A stretch of 49,673 nt of DNA from Roseburia sp. Lineage in GTDB: Bacteria; Bacillota; Clostridia; Lachnospirales; Lachnospiraceae. The notes under the pieces are model-generated. The model worked only from the letters and a program-made list of their open reading frames with translations, ran no database searches and was not told where the DNA came from. The stretch covers positions 232,101-281,773 of the forward strand of contig JAGBEG010000012.1 of NCBI GenBank assembly GCA_017937095.1, in the 5' to 3' direction. Made by a program: the position numbers and the translations under genes. Below are positions 16,457 through 24,990 of the stretch, piece by piece. Within the stretch, counting starts at the first letter, position 1. Every line of letters begins with the position of its first letter.

Positions 16457-17119
16457 TTACATATATTTCTGCAGGCTGCGAAGCTGCGCCTTCTTTGACG
16501 GCGGATACTTGTAGACGAGAACCGACAATCCGTACTGCAGGAATGCGCCCACAATCAGGAATGCCCCGCCAATCGCAGCAGCCGCCCCAAAGGACAGCCG
16601 CGATGCCGCCGGGAAGAGAAGTATCGCGTAGACACTGGTCAGTCCCAAAAAAAGAACCACGAACACTACCGTTGATGTAACAAAGAATTTGTTTGCCGTT
16701 CCAAAATATATCATTACCACAACTGCGAGCAATGCATCCAACAGAAGTTCCGCCACTATGCTCTGCCGCATCTCCTCCGATGCCCCGGGAAGCAGCGGCA
16801 GTTTCAAAAGTATAATTACCACATACGATGCAGCAAAACCCACAAAACCGACAAGTATCTGTATAGATGTCTGCAATGACCGGTTCCATGGCGACGCCTG
16901 TACCATTCCTGCAGATACAAGTGAGAAAAGGAGCTGCAACAGCCACATCCCCGGCATAATCAGGAACAACCCTCCTCCAGATGACATGACCCCATACCGC
17001 GCCGGAATGAAAGATAACAAAATACCCAGCAGGAAAAAAAGAATTGCAAATCCCGCACACAGCTTTATCCCAAATGCATAGCGCATCAATCTGACGCCAA
17101 GTTTAAACTGCCTGATCAT
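16457..17119 (-). CDS. membrane protein, ABC-2-like, of the YtrA/B-type operon
   Basis: A 220-residue integral membrane protein with about six helices and short loops. No recognised catalytic motif. It overlaps the previous membrane gene by 17 bases and is preceded by GAGGAGGG, so it is translationally coupled to it. Following an ATPase with no permease of its own, this protein and its neighbour (17103-17747) most likely form the transmembrane part of that ABC transporter. I do not recognise a named family. Confidence 0.6.
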   Translation of the reverse strand: MIRQFKLGVRLMRYAFGIKLCAGFAILFFLLGILLSFIPARYGVMSSGGGLFLIMPGMWLLQLLFSLVSAGMVQASPWNRSLQTSIQILVGFVGFAASYVVIILLKLPLLPGASEEMRQSIVAELLLDALLAVVVMIYFGTANKFFVTSTVVFVVLFLGLTSVYAILLFPAASRLSFGAAAAIGGAFLIVGAFLQYGLSVLVYKYPPSKKAQLRSLQKYM

Positions 17120-17747
17120 AATATCCCTCCTCTACGCTCTTCATAATCTCCCACACACCGAATATTCCCGATACTGCCGCAAGCACAAGGCTCACTGTGA
17201 GCATCGCATACGCATTTGCAGCAATCAGAAAAAGCCCGCCGGTCAGCAGCAGAAAAGCTACCGCTGCAATCGTCATATTTGCCGCCATTCCGTCAAAATG
17301 ACGTGCGACTGTAATTCCGATGACGGTCAAAGCATACGTGAAAAAAAGTACCGCGATTCCTTCCGCCATCCTGCCGCTTTCCCATGATGTAACGCTGCCC
17401 CGGCACAGACAGAATGCGATGCCAAACGCAAACAAAATCACACCCGTCACAAACTGTCTTGCCGTATCTGCAATCAACGCCATTCGCATGACACTCCTCC
17501 CTTTCCCGGACGTCTTTAAATATTCCATCTGCTTTGCATTTCTGACTGCAATTCCGCCAAATACCCAGTAATCGAGCATGATTTCTGCCGGAATGAGCAC
17601 CCACGCATTTAAGATAGAAGCCGCCATAAGATCACGCGGTTTCATAAGCCATTGTAAGCCAACTGCCAGAAGCGGCGTCAGGATAAATGTCACAATGCGG
17701 CAAAGCCCGGTTGTAAAAACGAGATAACTCTTTATTGCATTCTTCAT
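17103..17747 (-). CDS. membrane protein, ABC-2-like, of the YtrA/B-type operon
   Basis: A 214-residue protein with about six hydrophobic helices; TTGLCRIVTFILTPLLAVGLQWLM and LMAASILNAWVLIPAEIMLDYWVFGG at the N-terminal side, and a short EEGYYDQAV tail. It starts 16 bases after the ATPase stop codon with AGGGAGGGG upstream. Together with the downstream membrane gene it probably provides the permease dimer for the YtrB-like ATPase. No family motif that I recognise, so function rests on context. Confidence 0.6.
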   Translation of the reverse strand: MKNAIKSYLVFTTGLCRIVTFILTPLLAVGLQWLMKPRDLMAASILNAWVLIPAEIMLDYWVFGGIAVRNAKQMEYLKTSGKGRSVMRMALIADTARQFVTGVILFAFGIAFCLCRGSVTSWESGRMAEGIAVLFFTYALTVIGITVARHFDGMAANMTIAAVAFLLLTGGLFLIAANAYAMLTVSLVLAAVSGIFGVWEIMKSVEEGYYDQAV

Positions 17748-17763
17748 CCGAAACCCCTCCCTG

Positions 17764-18651
17764 TTATGAGAAGCTAAGCTTCGTATTTGCCTTCATAACG
17801 GCAACGCTGATCTGAAAGAGAGACGGAACTTCCATCTGAATATCCATTCCCGCCAGCCGGTTTACATTCTCCGACAGGCAGATTCCCTCGAATCCATACG
17901 GGCTTTCCGTAAAGCTGTAGAGAATCTCCTTCGCGGCTGCCGCATCCTTTGTCTCGCCTTTTACCATGACATATTTTTCCTTCAGATCCTCGACAAAGCC
18001 CTCCTCAACAATATTTCCATGCTCCATGATCAGACAGTAATCCGTCACATTCTCCATGTCGGAAATGTTGTGCGTGGAAAACAGCACGCTCCGCTCGCCG
18101 TTTCCTGCCTCTAAGTATTCACGGATCATACTGCACAGCTTATCGCGCATCAGCGGGTCGAGCGGGGACGCCGGCTCATCCATCAGCAGGCATTCCGGCT
18201 GTCTGGCAAGCACTGCCGCCAGCGTCAGCTTCATCCGGTTTCCGTCAGACAGGGTAGACACACGTTTATTTCTGTCACCCTCCCCGATTCCAAGTTCCGT
18301 GCATATCGCATCATAGCGTCCGGGATCAAAGGTATCGAACAGCAGTCCGCTGACCTCTGCTACCTGTTTGATCGTCCAGTTCGGCAGAAAGTACATACCC
18401 GGTCCGGTATAGCCCAGCCGCTCCTTCACTTTCTCTACATTCGTCTCATGCTCGTCAAAATAAGAAATCCGCCCCTTATAATCCAACCGGATTCCCGCCA
18501 ATATATTGATCAGCGTCGTCTTCCCGGCGCCGTTCTCTCCAATCAGCGCAGTGGCAAAACCCTTGGGGATATGAAGTTCCGGTATATCGAGTTCAAATCC
18601 CTTATATTTTTTGCGTATGTCCGATGCCGTGATTGCATGTGTTATTTTCAT
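17764..18651 (-). CDS. ABC transporter ATP-binding protein, YtrB-like
   Basis: A 295-residue ATPase with Walker A LIGENGAGKTT, Q-loop region LGYTGPGMYFLPNWT, signature LSDGNRMKL (the S-D-G-x-x-x-K form typical of YtrB/EcsA-type ATPases), Walker B CLLMDEPASPLDP and switch LFSTHNISDME. The roughly 85 residues after the ATPase core form a C-terminal regulatory extension. It follows the GntR-type regulator gene by about 100 bases. YtrA-YtrB systems respond to cell-wall antibiotics; that this one does too is inference. Confidence 0.88.
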   Translation of the reverse strand: MKITHAITASDIRKKYKGFELDIPELHIPKGFATALIGENGAGKTTLINILAGIRLDYKGRISYFDEHETNVEKVKERLGYTGPGMYFLPNWTIKQVAEVSGLLFDTFDPGRYDAICTELGIGEGDRNKRVSTLSDGNRMKLTLAAVLARQPECLLMDEPASPLDPLMRDKLCSMIREYLEAGNGERSVLFSTHNISDMENVTDYCLIMEHGNIVEEGFVEDLKEKYVMVKGETKDAAAAKEILYSFTESPYGFEGICLSENVNRLAGMDIQMEVPSLFQISVAVMKANTKLSFS

Positions 18652-18672
18652 CTTTTATCATCCTTTCCTATT

Positions 18673-18720
18673 TTTTTCTTGTGCTGCCTTTTTCTTGGCG
18701 CTGTCTTTTTCTTGTATTTT
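18673..18720. repeat. short tandem repeat, 2.9 copies
   Basis: Three consecutive units, TTTTTCTTGTGCTGCC, TTTTTCTTGGCGCTGTC and TTTTTCTTGTATTTT, 16-17 bases each. They lie in the 100-base spacer between the GntR stop codon and the YtrB-like ATPase start. No open frame is preserved across them. Confidence 0.6.
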
Positions 18721-18751
18721 CCGGCTTTCTGCCCCGCGTCGCCTCCGGTTC

Positions 18752-19129
18752 TTAACCTTCCTCCGGCATCGCAAGCAGTGTATCAAGCGTTTCTCTCAGC
18801 TCCTGTCCGGTCATTCCTGCAATCTGTGCAGCCTGTATCGCCTGTGTCAGGCATTCCTCCACCTTGCGCAGATGCTGCTCCTTTAGCATCTCGCTGTCCT
18901 GCGCATTGACGTAGAAGCCCTTGCCCTGTACCGCAGTCACAAGTCCCTCCTCCTCCAACTGTTCATACGCTTTCATCGTCGTGATGACGCTGATCTTCAA
19001 ATCCTTTGCCAGACTGCGGATTGACGGTAAATATTCTCCCTGTGGAAGCTTTCCTGCCAGAATATCCGCCTTGAACTGATCCGAAATCTGCTGATAAATC
19101 GGTACGCCCGAGTTCTGCAGTATCTTCAA
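18752..19129 (-). CDS. GntR family regulator, YtrA subfamily
   Basis: Taking the TTG at 19129, the protein has 125 residues, the usual YtrA length, and AAAGGAG lies 8 bases upstream of it. An ATG at 19159 would add ten residues but has no ribosome binding site. The N-terminal winged helix is typical: PIYQQISDQFKADILAGKLPQGEYLPSIRSLAKDLKISVITTMKAYEQLEEEGLV. The short C-terminal helical part lacks any ligand domain, as in YtrA. It is the first gene of the operon with the ATPase and two membrane proteins and probably represses it by binding the palindrome at 19194-19216. Confidence 0.88.
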   Translation of the reverse strand: MKILQNSGVPIYQQISDQFKADILAGKLPQGEYLPSIRSLAKDLKISVITTMKAYEQLEEEGLVTAVQGKGFYVNAQDSEMLKEQHLRKVEECLTQAIQAAQIAGMTGQELRETLDTLLAMPEEG

Positions 19130-19193
19130 GTGTGTCACTCCTTTCTGTTGCGCTGTCATTTGTATTTCTTCTGTCTCGTCCTGATTGTTTTAT

Positions 19194-19216
19194 CTGTTTA
19201 TATGTTATATATACAG
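19194..19216. promoter_or_regulatory. candidate YtrA-type operator
   Basis: A 23-bp inverted repeat with 10-base arms CTGTTTATAT and ATATATACAG (9 of 10 match) around GTT. It covers the -10 element of the GntR promoter, which is ideal for autorepression. Confidence 0.5.
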
Positions 19217-19236
19217 TATAATCAGTAGATTGTCAA
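19208..19236 (-). promoter_or_regulatory. promoter of the GntR/YtrB-type operon
   Basis: Perfect TTGACA, 17-base spacer and TATATA on the minus strand, about 80 bases upstream of the TTG start. Confidence 0.65.
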
Positions 19237-19246
19237 CAGGAATTTG

Positions 19247-19277
19247 CAAAAAAAGAACTGTGCACTTCCATGCACAG
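19247..19277 (-). terminator. intrinsic terminator after the sugar-acid/MATE operon
   Basis: 7-bp stem CTGTGCA/TGCACAG with a 6-base loop, followed on the minus strand by CTTTTTTTG. It begins 5 bases after the last stop codon of the broken small gene at 19282-19503 and ends the transcription unit before the GntR promoter. Confidence 0.7.
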
Positions 19278-19281
19278 CCCT

Positions 19282-19503
19282 CTATCTATATCTGACGCTC
19301 ACCTTTACTCCGTCCGCTTCCCCCAATAACTGAATCAGCTCTGCGCGCTGCTTTTCAGACAACCCGTTTTCCTCACTGCAGATTCCTTCGTATTCGTAAT
19401 CTGCGCAGTTCTCTCCGTTGTGAGCTGTTCCTAATAAAAAATTATTCCTGCAAAAATCCGATCATGACTCTGGTTTTAAATCTAGAAATAACTCTCCCCG
19501 CAT
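19282..19503 (-). pseudogene. small gene (73 codons) interrupted by one in-frame TGA
   Basis: Immediately after the MATE stop codon (one base between them) an ATG at 19503 opens MRGELFLDLKPES, then a TGA at 19462-19464, then the same frame runs on for 59 codons: SDFCRNNFLLGTAHNGENC, ADYEYEGICSEENGLSEKQ and so on to a TAG at 19282. AAGGTGAT precedes the ATG. The downstream part looks like real protein (balanced composition, helix LSEKQRAELIQLLGEADG) and a terminator follows at once. A TGG to TGA change at codon 14 explains it best. There is no alternative start after the TGA. I recognise no family. Readthrough or selenocysteine is possible but unsupported. Confidence 0.6.
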
Positions 19504-19504
19504 T

Positions 19505-20830
19505 TTAAATCACCTTATATTCAAGCCATTTTCCCTGCGCAAACCTCCATGTAAACAGGAAACACCTGAAAATCCAATCGAGCACCATGGCTATCCATAC
19601 TCCAACTGCTCCCCATCCAAATTGAATTCCAAATATCACGCTGAACAAAATACGGAAAACGATCATCGAAAAAATGGAAACATACATACAAAACTTCACA
19701 TCTCCCGCGGCGCGAAGTGCGTTCGGCATAGTAAATGAGGTCGGCCAAAGGAATATTGCCATTCCGTCATGTATCATAACCAAGATGTATGCATACCTGT
19801 AAGACTCCGTCGAAAGAGAATATAATTTTAAAAGCCAGGGTAAAGCCACCAAAATTATTACATTTACGATAATTGTAATCACATATGTAATTCGCCACAA
19901 TTTTTTCGTGTAATATATGGTCTGTTCTTTATCCCCTGCTCCCATACATTGACCTATAACAGTAATCATCGCAAGGTTCATTGCCTGTCCTGCTATACAT
20001 CCCATAGAATCCAGATTATTGGCAACTGCATTCGCTGCAATCTGCGCAGTTCCAAACATTGCAATTATACTTACCACAAGCACTCTCCCTAATTGGAAAA
20101 TTCCGTTTTCTATTCCACTTGGTATAGCTATATGCAAAATTCTGCGCACCATATCATTTTCCCACAAAAGAATTTTTCTGCAATCTACCCTTACCTTGTT
20201 CTCTTTTCTTGTTGCCAAAGCCAATATCACAATTGCTCCAAGTAATCTCGATATAAACGTTGATAAAGCATCTCCTGCAACACCCATAGATAATCCAAAA
20301 ATCAATATAGCATTTCCAACAACATTAAGCAGATTCATTCCTATAGAGATCTTCATTGAAATCTTTGCATTTCCCATAGAACGGAATATGGCTGCGCAGG
20401 CGTTAAACAAAGCCAAAAATGGATAGGACCATAATGAAATCAAAAAATATGTACTTGCACTTTCCATAACATCTGCTTTAACAGAACCAAACAACAATCC
20501 TAAGATAGCGTTTTTTCCTGCAATAGCTATTAACATTAATACAATTGCAATTACAACTGCTACAGTGATGAGCTGTGCTGCAGCTCTCGACGCCCTATTT
20601 GTATCCTTGCTGCCGAGATACTGTGATATTACAACCGCACCACCTGTAGCAATTGCTGCAAAGATGTTGATAAGCAGATTATTTATCATGTCCACCAGTG
20701 ATACCCCTGACACGGCAGCTTCCCCCGCATAAGATATCATTACCGTATCTACCATGCCTACGGTAATGGCAAGCACCTGCTCAATAATAAGTGGATAAAT
20801 CAACCTTCTGAGCTGAACAGAAGTAAACAT
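19505..20830 (-). CDS. MATE family efflux transporter
   Basis: From the ATG at 20830 the protein has 441 residues, normal for MATE. Twelve helices are visible in two MatE halves: LRRLIYPLIIEQVLAITVGMVDTVMISYAGEAAVSGVSLVDM at the start and RRILHIAIPSGIENGIFQLGRVLVVSIIAMFG opening the second half. A GTG at 20884 would extend it by 18 residues but overlaps the dehydratase coding end; AAAGGG precedes the ATG. It is 37 bases downstream of the IlvD/Edd-type gene, so it is likely cotranscribed with the sugar-acid genes, though exporter and catabolic functions have no obvious link. Confidence 0.88.
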   Translation of the reverse strand: MFTSVQLRRLIYPLIIEQVLAITVGMVDTVMISYAGEAAVSGVSLVDMINNLLINIFAAIATGGAVVISQYLGSKDTNRASRAAAQLITVAVVIAIVLMLIAIAGKNAILGLLFGSVKADVMESASTYFLISLWSYPFLALFNACAAIFRSMGNAKISMKISIGMNLLNVVGNAILIFGLSMGVAGDALSTFISRLLGAIVILALATRKENKVRVDCRKILLWENDMVRRILHIAIPSGIENGIFQLGRVLVVSIIAMFGTAQIAANAVANNLDSMGCIAGQAMNLAMITVIGQCMGAGDKEQTIYYTKKLWRITYVITIIVNVIILVALPWLLKLYSLSTESYRYAYILVMIHDGMAIFLWPTSFTMPNALRAAGDVKFCMYVSIFSMIVFRILFSVIFGIQFGWGAVGVWIAMVLDWIFRCFLFTWRFAQGKWLEYKVI

Positions 20831-20867
20831 AGTACCCTTTATTTTATTCCCCTCCTGTTGTAAAACC

Positions 20868-22652
20868 TTAGTCCATATAGGCACCTTTCATTGAACTTAC
20901 TGCATGCTGTGCATAAAGTTTTAACAGTCCGCTCTTATACTTACTTTCAAAGCCTTTCCATTCTGCCTTACGTTTGGCCAGAACCGCCTCTATCTCCGCC
21001 GGTGTTTTCTTCTCTCCCTTTATTCCAACGATAGATATACTTCTTTTTTCTACATCAAGCTCAATGAGATCGCCCTCCTCAACAAATGCTATTGGACCTC
21101 CTGCTGCAGCTTCCGGTGATACATGTCCAATTACCGGTCCCCTGGATGCACCCGAAAACCGTCCATCTGTAATAAGAGCCACACTGGATGCCAATGTAGG
21201 ATCTGCACAAATTGCCTCTCCTGTATAAAACATTTCCGGCATTCCGCTTCCCCGCGGACCCTCATAACGGATAAAAATTGCATCTCCCGGTTTAACCTCG
21301 CCATGAAGTACCGCATTAATACATTCCTCTTCACTGTCGTAAGGCTTAGCATTGAGAACTGCCTTAAACATATTTTTCGGACATGCAGTATGCTTTATTA
21401 CACAGCCTTCCGGAGCAAGATTTCCCTTTAAAACAGCAATACTGCCATCCGTTCCCTTCGCATTATCGAAGGAATGAATGATATCTTCTCTGTCAATTTC
21501 TTTTCCAATTAATTTTGATTTTAGACGGAGTATTTCTTCACAATGATCGTAGAAACCATTTTTCTTGAGGTCTTCTAAGTTCTCTCCGAGTGTTTTTCCT
21601 GTAACTGTCATGACATCAAGATGAAGCATGCTCTTAATTTCTTCCATTACCCGCGGTACACCCCCCGCATAATAGAAATACTGTGCAGGCCAATCTCCTG
21701 ATGGACGTATATTCAATAAGTAATGCGCTCCTCTGTGTAACCGATCAAAAGTTTCTGCGTCAATCTCAAATCCAAATTCATGTGCAATTGCAGGAATATG
21801 CATAGTTGCATTTGTTGAACCGGAAATCGCCGCATGAACCATAATTGCATTTTCAAAACTTTCCTTCGTTACAATATCTGATGCCTTTATTCCTTTTGAA
21901 ACCAGCTTCATTAACTGTTTTCCTGCATTGTATGCAGCTTCTTTTAACTCAGGTGCAGTAGATGGCATTAATGCGGTTCCTGGAAGCATCAGTCCAAGGG
22001 CTTCTGCCATGATCTGCATTGTAGATGCAGTTCCCATAAACGAGCATGCGCCGCAGCTTGGACATGCATGCTGCTTATAATAATCTAACTGCTCATTTGG
22101 AATGACGCCTGTCTTCTCCCATGCATCGAATTTTCCAATCTGCTCCAAAGTCAATAACTCATTGATTTTGCAAGCAGGATCATCTACCACATATTTTTCA
22201 GGTAGTTCATATGCTTCCATAACACCACCAGCTACTACAATTGCACTCATGTCCTTTAAACGGCCGATGCTCATAAGCATCGCAGGCATTGATTTATCAC
22301 AACTCGCTACAAATACTCCCCCATCAAATACTGTGGCATTTGCCTGAGCTTCAACAAGATTTACAATCGCATCACGATGTGCAAGGGAATAATTAATCCC
22401 ATCATGCCCCTGTGCGATACCATCACACATATCTGTCGCATAATATCTCGCAGCTTTTCCGCCATTATCATCTACAGCCTTAACTGCTTCCTCTACAAAA
22501 ATATTCAAATGTGCCGACCCCGGATGGCTGTCACCATAGGAACTTTCAACCATAATCTGAGGCTTTGATAAATCACATACTTTCCACCCCATACCCATAC
22601 GGAGCGGGTCCATCTCGGGTGCAAGCTTTCTTACTTCTTCACTTCTAAGCAT
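20868..22652 (-). CDS. IlvD/Edd family sugar-acid dehydratase
   Basis: A 594-residue iron-sulfur dehydratase. Cluster ligands and family motifs: C76 in TDMCDGIAQGHDGI, C118 in VASCDKSMPA and C197-x2-C200-x2-C203 in HACPSCGACSFMGTAS; C-terminal TDGRFSGASRGPVIGHVSPEAA is the classical IlvD/Edd signature. The family includes dihydroxy-acid dehydratase, phosphogluconate dehydratase and aldonic-acid dehydratases. Because it sits with a GntP-type permease and a FadR-type regulator and not with other branched-chain amino-acid genes, an aldonate/hexonate (gluconate, xylonate or galactonate type) dehydratase making a 2-keto-3-deoxy acid is the better call. The substrate is not determined. Confidence 0.87.
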   Translation of the reverse strand: MLRSEEVRKLAPEMDPLRMGMGWKVCDLSKPQIMVESSYGDSHPGSAHLNIFVEEAVKAVDDNGGKAARYYATDMCDGIAQGHDGINYSLAHRDAIVNLVEAQANATVFDGGVFVASCDKSMPAMLMSIGRLKDMSAIVVAGGVMEAYELPEKYVVDDPACKINELLTLEQIGKFDAWEKTGVIPNEQLDYYKQHACPSCGACSFMGTASTMQIMAEALGLMLPGTALMPSTAPELKEAAYNAGKQLMKLVSKGIKASDIVTKESFENAIMVHAAISGSTNATMHIPAIAHEFGFEIDAETFDRLHRGAHYLLNIRPSGDWPAQYFYYAGGVPRVMEEIKSMLHLDVMTVTGKTLGENLEDLKKNGFYDHCEEILRLKSKLIGKEIDREDIIHSFDNAKGTDGSIAVLKGNLAPEGCVIKHTACPKNMFKAVLNAKPYDSEEECINAVLHGEVKPGDAIFIRYEGPRGSGMPEMFYTGEAICADPTLASSVALITDGRFSGASRGPVIGHVSPEAAAGGPIAFVEEGDLIELDVEKRSISIVGIKGEKKTPAEIEAVLAKRKAEWKGFESKYKSGLLKLYAQHAVSSMKGAYMD

Positions 22653-22671
22653 ATTAATCTCCTATTCAAAT

Positions 22672-24027
22672 CTATACAAAACATGAAATAATAAACGCTA
22701 CAACAAATCCACTAAATCCAACTAAGGTTTCCATAATGGTCCATGTCTTTAAGTTTGTTTTTTCGTCTACACCAACTAACGATTTTACTAACCAGAAACC
22801 AGAATCATTAAAATGAGAACATACCGTTGAACCTCCCGCAACTGCTGCAACCGTACATGCAAGATATAATGGTGAAAGCTCTGATATTCCCGGCATAGCG
22901 GCAATTATTCCTGCTGCCATTGTCATGGCTACTGTTGCAGAACCCACACATATTCTTACAAGAGCCGCTACAATAAATGCAACTACTACTATCGGCATAT
23001 TTACAGATGCTACAGCATTACCAATTAAATCTCCAAGGCCTGAATACTGGAGTATATAGCGGAGCACTCCACCACAGGCTGTAACTAAAAGAATTAATCC
23101 GGTCGGTTCAAGTGATTTCGTCATTATTTTCTCTAATTGCTCCAAACTGTAACCATGCTTTGTTCCAAGAACAAACATAGCCACAACAGTCGCAATTAAC
23201 AATGCGACAAATGGCTCTCCTAAGAAAGCTAACACAGGTTCTATTACAGACATTGCCGGAATAACACCCGCAAGAGATTTAAGAATAATCAATACAAGCG
23301 GAATCAAAATAATAAGTACAATTGTACTGAACTTTGGAAGCTTTGATTCGTCCAAATCCTCCTGATTCGCAACATGTTCCGGAACCGGAATCATATATTT
23401 TTTCCCGCAAACTGCTCCCCATACCGGGCCCGCAACAATCATTGCAACCGTACCACATCCAATGCCTACCAAAATCACCCATCCAAGATCTACACCAAGC
23501 ATAGTTGCTACAAGCACTGGTCCTGGTGTCGGCGGAATAAATGCATGTCCAACCGCAAGACCAGCCAGAAGCGGAATTACATAAAATAATGATGAACGTT
23601 TTGTTCTTTTTGCTAAAGAAAAAGCAAGCGGAATCAAAATAATCAATCCTGCATCAAAGAATACCGGCATGGCAACAACAAGACCAGTTAACCCAAGCGC
23701 CCACGCTGCTTTTTCATCTCCAAATTTTCTCACCATAGTAACAGCCAGCGTTTGCGCGCCGCCTGACGCCTCAAGTATTGCCCCAAACATAGATCCTAAT
23801 CCTACTAACAAAGCAATACCTTTTAAAGTATTACCAATACCGTCATTCACCGCCAAAACAATCTCTGTAAGCGGCATACCCGCTCCAATACCAATCGTTA
23901 TAGCACCTATCAATATAGAAATCATCGCATGGATTTTGAATTTAATTATCAAAACCAAAAGAACAGCCAGTCCAACTAACGCTGCTATAATAAGCCGTGT
24001 CGGATCTAATGCAGTTACTTCGCTCAT
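22672..24027 (-). CDS. gntP: GntP family gluconate/sugar-acid permease
   Basis: A 451-residue, roughly twelve-helix permease of the gluconate:H+ symporter family. Characteristic stretches are GIGNTLKGIALLVGLGSMFGAILEASGGAQ in the first half, FIPPTPGPVLVA in the middle, and GSATVAMTMAAGIIAAMPG with CSHFNDSGFWLVK near the C-terminus. It imports gluconate-like sugar acids. It is the first gene of the operon with the IlvD/Edd dehydratase 19 bases downstream. Expression probably depends on the FadR-type regulator through the operator at 24072-24093. Confidence 0.93.
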   Translation of the reverse strand: MSEVTALDPTRLIIAALVGLAVLLVLIIKFKIHAMISILIGAITIGIGAGMPLTEIVLAVNDGIGNTLKGIALLVGLGSMFGAILEASGGAQTLAVTMVRKFGDEKAAWALGLTGLVVAMPVFFDAGLIILIPLAFSLAKRTKRSSLFYVIPLLAGLAVGHAFIPPTPGPVLVATMLGVDLGWVILVGIGCGTVAMIVAGPVWGAVCGKKYMIPVPEHVANQEDLDESKLPKFSTIVLIILIPLVLIILKSLAGVIPAMSVIEPVLAFLGEPFVALLIATVVAMFVLGTKHGYSLEQLEKIMTKSLEPTGLILLVTACGGVLRYILQYSGLGDLIGNAVASVNMPIVVVAFIVAALVRICVGSATVAMTMAAGIIAAMPGISELSPLYLACTVAAVAGGSTVCSHFNDSGFWLVKSLVGVDEKTNLKTWTIMETLVGFSGFVVAFIISCFV

Positions 24028-24071
24028 ATACTATTTCCTCCAATCATTTTAAATCATTTACTGTACCCTAT

Positions 24072-24093
24072 ATACATCTGACGTCTTCTGTAT
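24072..24093. promoter_or_regulatory. candidate FadR/GntR-type operator of the sugar-acid operon
   Basis: 22-bp imperfect palindrome: outer arms ATACA/TGTAT and inner GAC/GTC match exactly. It lies just downstream of the predicted start site of the gntP operon, where a bound repressor would block transcription. Confidence 0.5.
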
Positions 24094-24102
24094 CTTAATT
24101 TA

Positions 24103-24131
24103 AGTATATATTTGTATGTTTCATGTATCAA
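24103..24131 (-). promoter_or_regulatory. promoter of the gntP-dehydratase operon
   Basis: TTGATA, 17-base spacer and TATACT on the minus strand, about 75 bases before the gntP start codon. Confidence 0.6.
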
Positions 24132-24152
24132 GTTGTTTCAAATCTACAACTT
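24130..24152. promoter_or_regulatory. second inverted repeat upstream of gntP
   Basis: Arms AAGTTGT and ACAACTT match perfectly over 7 bases, 9 bases apart, and touch the -35 element of the gntP promoter. It may be an additional regulator site; its sequence differs from the palindrome at 24072-24093. Confidence 0.3.
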
Positions 24153-24167
24153 TTTTCCATGTATTCC

Positions 24168-24208
24168 ACAAAAAAAGCCAGTCTTATTTCATAATAAGGC
24201 TGGTTTTT
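24168..24208 (-). terminator. intrinsic terminator after the FadR-type regulator gene
   Basis: A stem of at least 12 bp (GCCAGTCTTATT with AATAAGGCTGGT, two G-U pairs) with loop TCAT. It is followed on the minus strand by TTTTTTGTGG; the plus strand side also carries TTTTT. It separates the regulator from the gntP operon. Confidence 0.75.
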
Positions 24209-24262
24209 CGTGTATTTTATTCAATTATACATAGCCGGATGCCGCCAAACTTGTCTGACAAC

Positions 24263-24967
24263 TTATTGTTTTTGTTTTGACAACTCCAGTATCATCTGAC
24301 GATTGTAAGTAAGGTGCATAATCATTGCACACTTTGCTCCCATACTGTCTCCACGCAAAATTGCATCAGATATTTCTCTATGTGTTTCAATTGTTTCTTT
24401 TATCAGCTTTCTATTTGTTAGATTTGCAAACGTAGTCACTGCTGTATGTATAACAGGAATAAGCACTTCAACAACCCGATTCCCACTGCATTTTGCTATA
24501 CTTGCATGAAATTCCATATCTTTTTGAATATGGTTCTTTCCTTCCAGATATAATCTCTCTACCTCATCACATAATTCTTTAATATGTTCCTTTTCTTCAT
24601 CATTTGCATTTTTACATGCCGCTGCAGCAACCTCCGGCTCCAAAAGAATACGAACATCAAATAGTTCCATTGCCAGTCTGTATTTATCTTCAAATTGCGC
24701 CAATCCCAATGGATCATCCACAACCATACCTGTACTTTTAACAAACGTTCCCGAGCCTCTTTTAACCTCTAAAATCCCCTTAATCACAAGACTCTTTACC
24801 GCTTCCCGAATCGTACTTCTTCCAACACCAAATATTTCTGCTAATTTATATTCACTTGGAAGTTTTGAACCAATAGCAATTTGTTCCTGACTGATATACA
24901 TCATCAATTGATCCTCTATCTGTGGAACTAATAACTTCTGATTTACCTTTTCATATCTATACGCCAT
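24263..24967 (-). CDS. FadR-subfamily GntR regulator (FCD domain)
   Basis: From the ATG at 24967 (AAGGGGG 7 bases upstream) the protein has 234 residues. The N-terminal winged helix (about residues 15-75) reads ISQEQIAIGSKLPSEYKLAEIFGVGRSTIREAVKSL, followed by the GILEVKRGSGTFV wing. The C-terminal FCD domain has the metal/ligand-site residues spread in LFDVRILLEPEVAAAA, DMEFHASIAKCSGN and ETIETHREISDAIL. Such proteins sense sugar acids or organic acids. It is next to the gntP/dehydratase operon and probably represses it. An upstream in-frame extension to 25087 overlaps the kinase gene and is not convincing. It lies 23 bases after the kinase stop codon. Confidence 0.9.
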   Translation of the reverse strand: MAYRYEKVNQKLLVPQIEDQLMMYISQEQIAIGSKLPSEYKLAEIFGVGRSTIREAVKSLVIKGILEVKRGSGTFVKSTGMVVDDPLGLAQFEDKYRLAMELFDVRILLEPEVAAAACKNANDEEKEHIKELCDEVERLYLEGKNHIQKDMEFHASIAKCSGNRVVEVLIPVIHTAVTTFANLTNRKLIKETIETHREISDAILRGDSMGAKCAMIMHLTYNRQMILELSKQKQ

Positions 24968-24990
24968 AGCCATCCCCCTTCTAAAGAAAT

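Noticed and set aside
19462-19464. Selenocysteine codon in the small gene after the MATE exporter
   Set aside because: No convincing stem-loop with a G-containing apical loop directly downstream, and Trp (TGG) gives a simple one-base explanation; kept only as a check.
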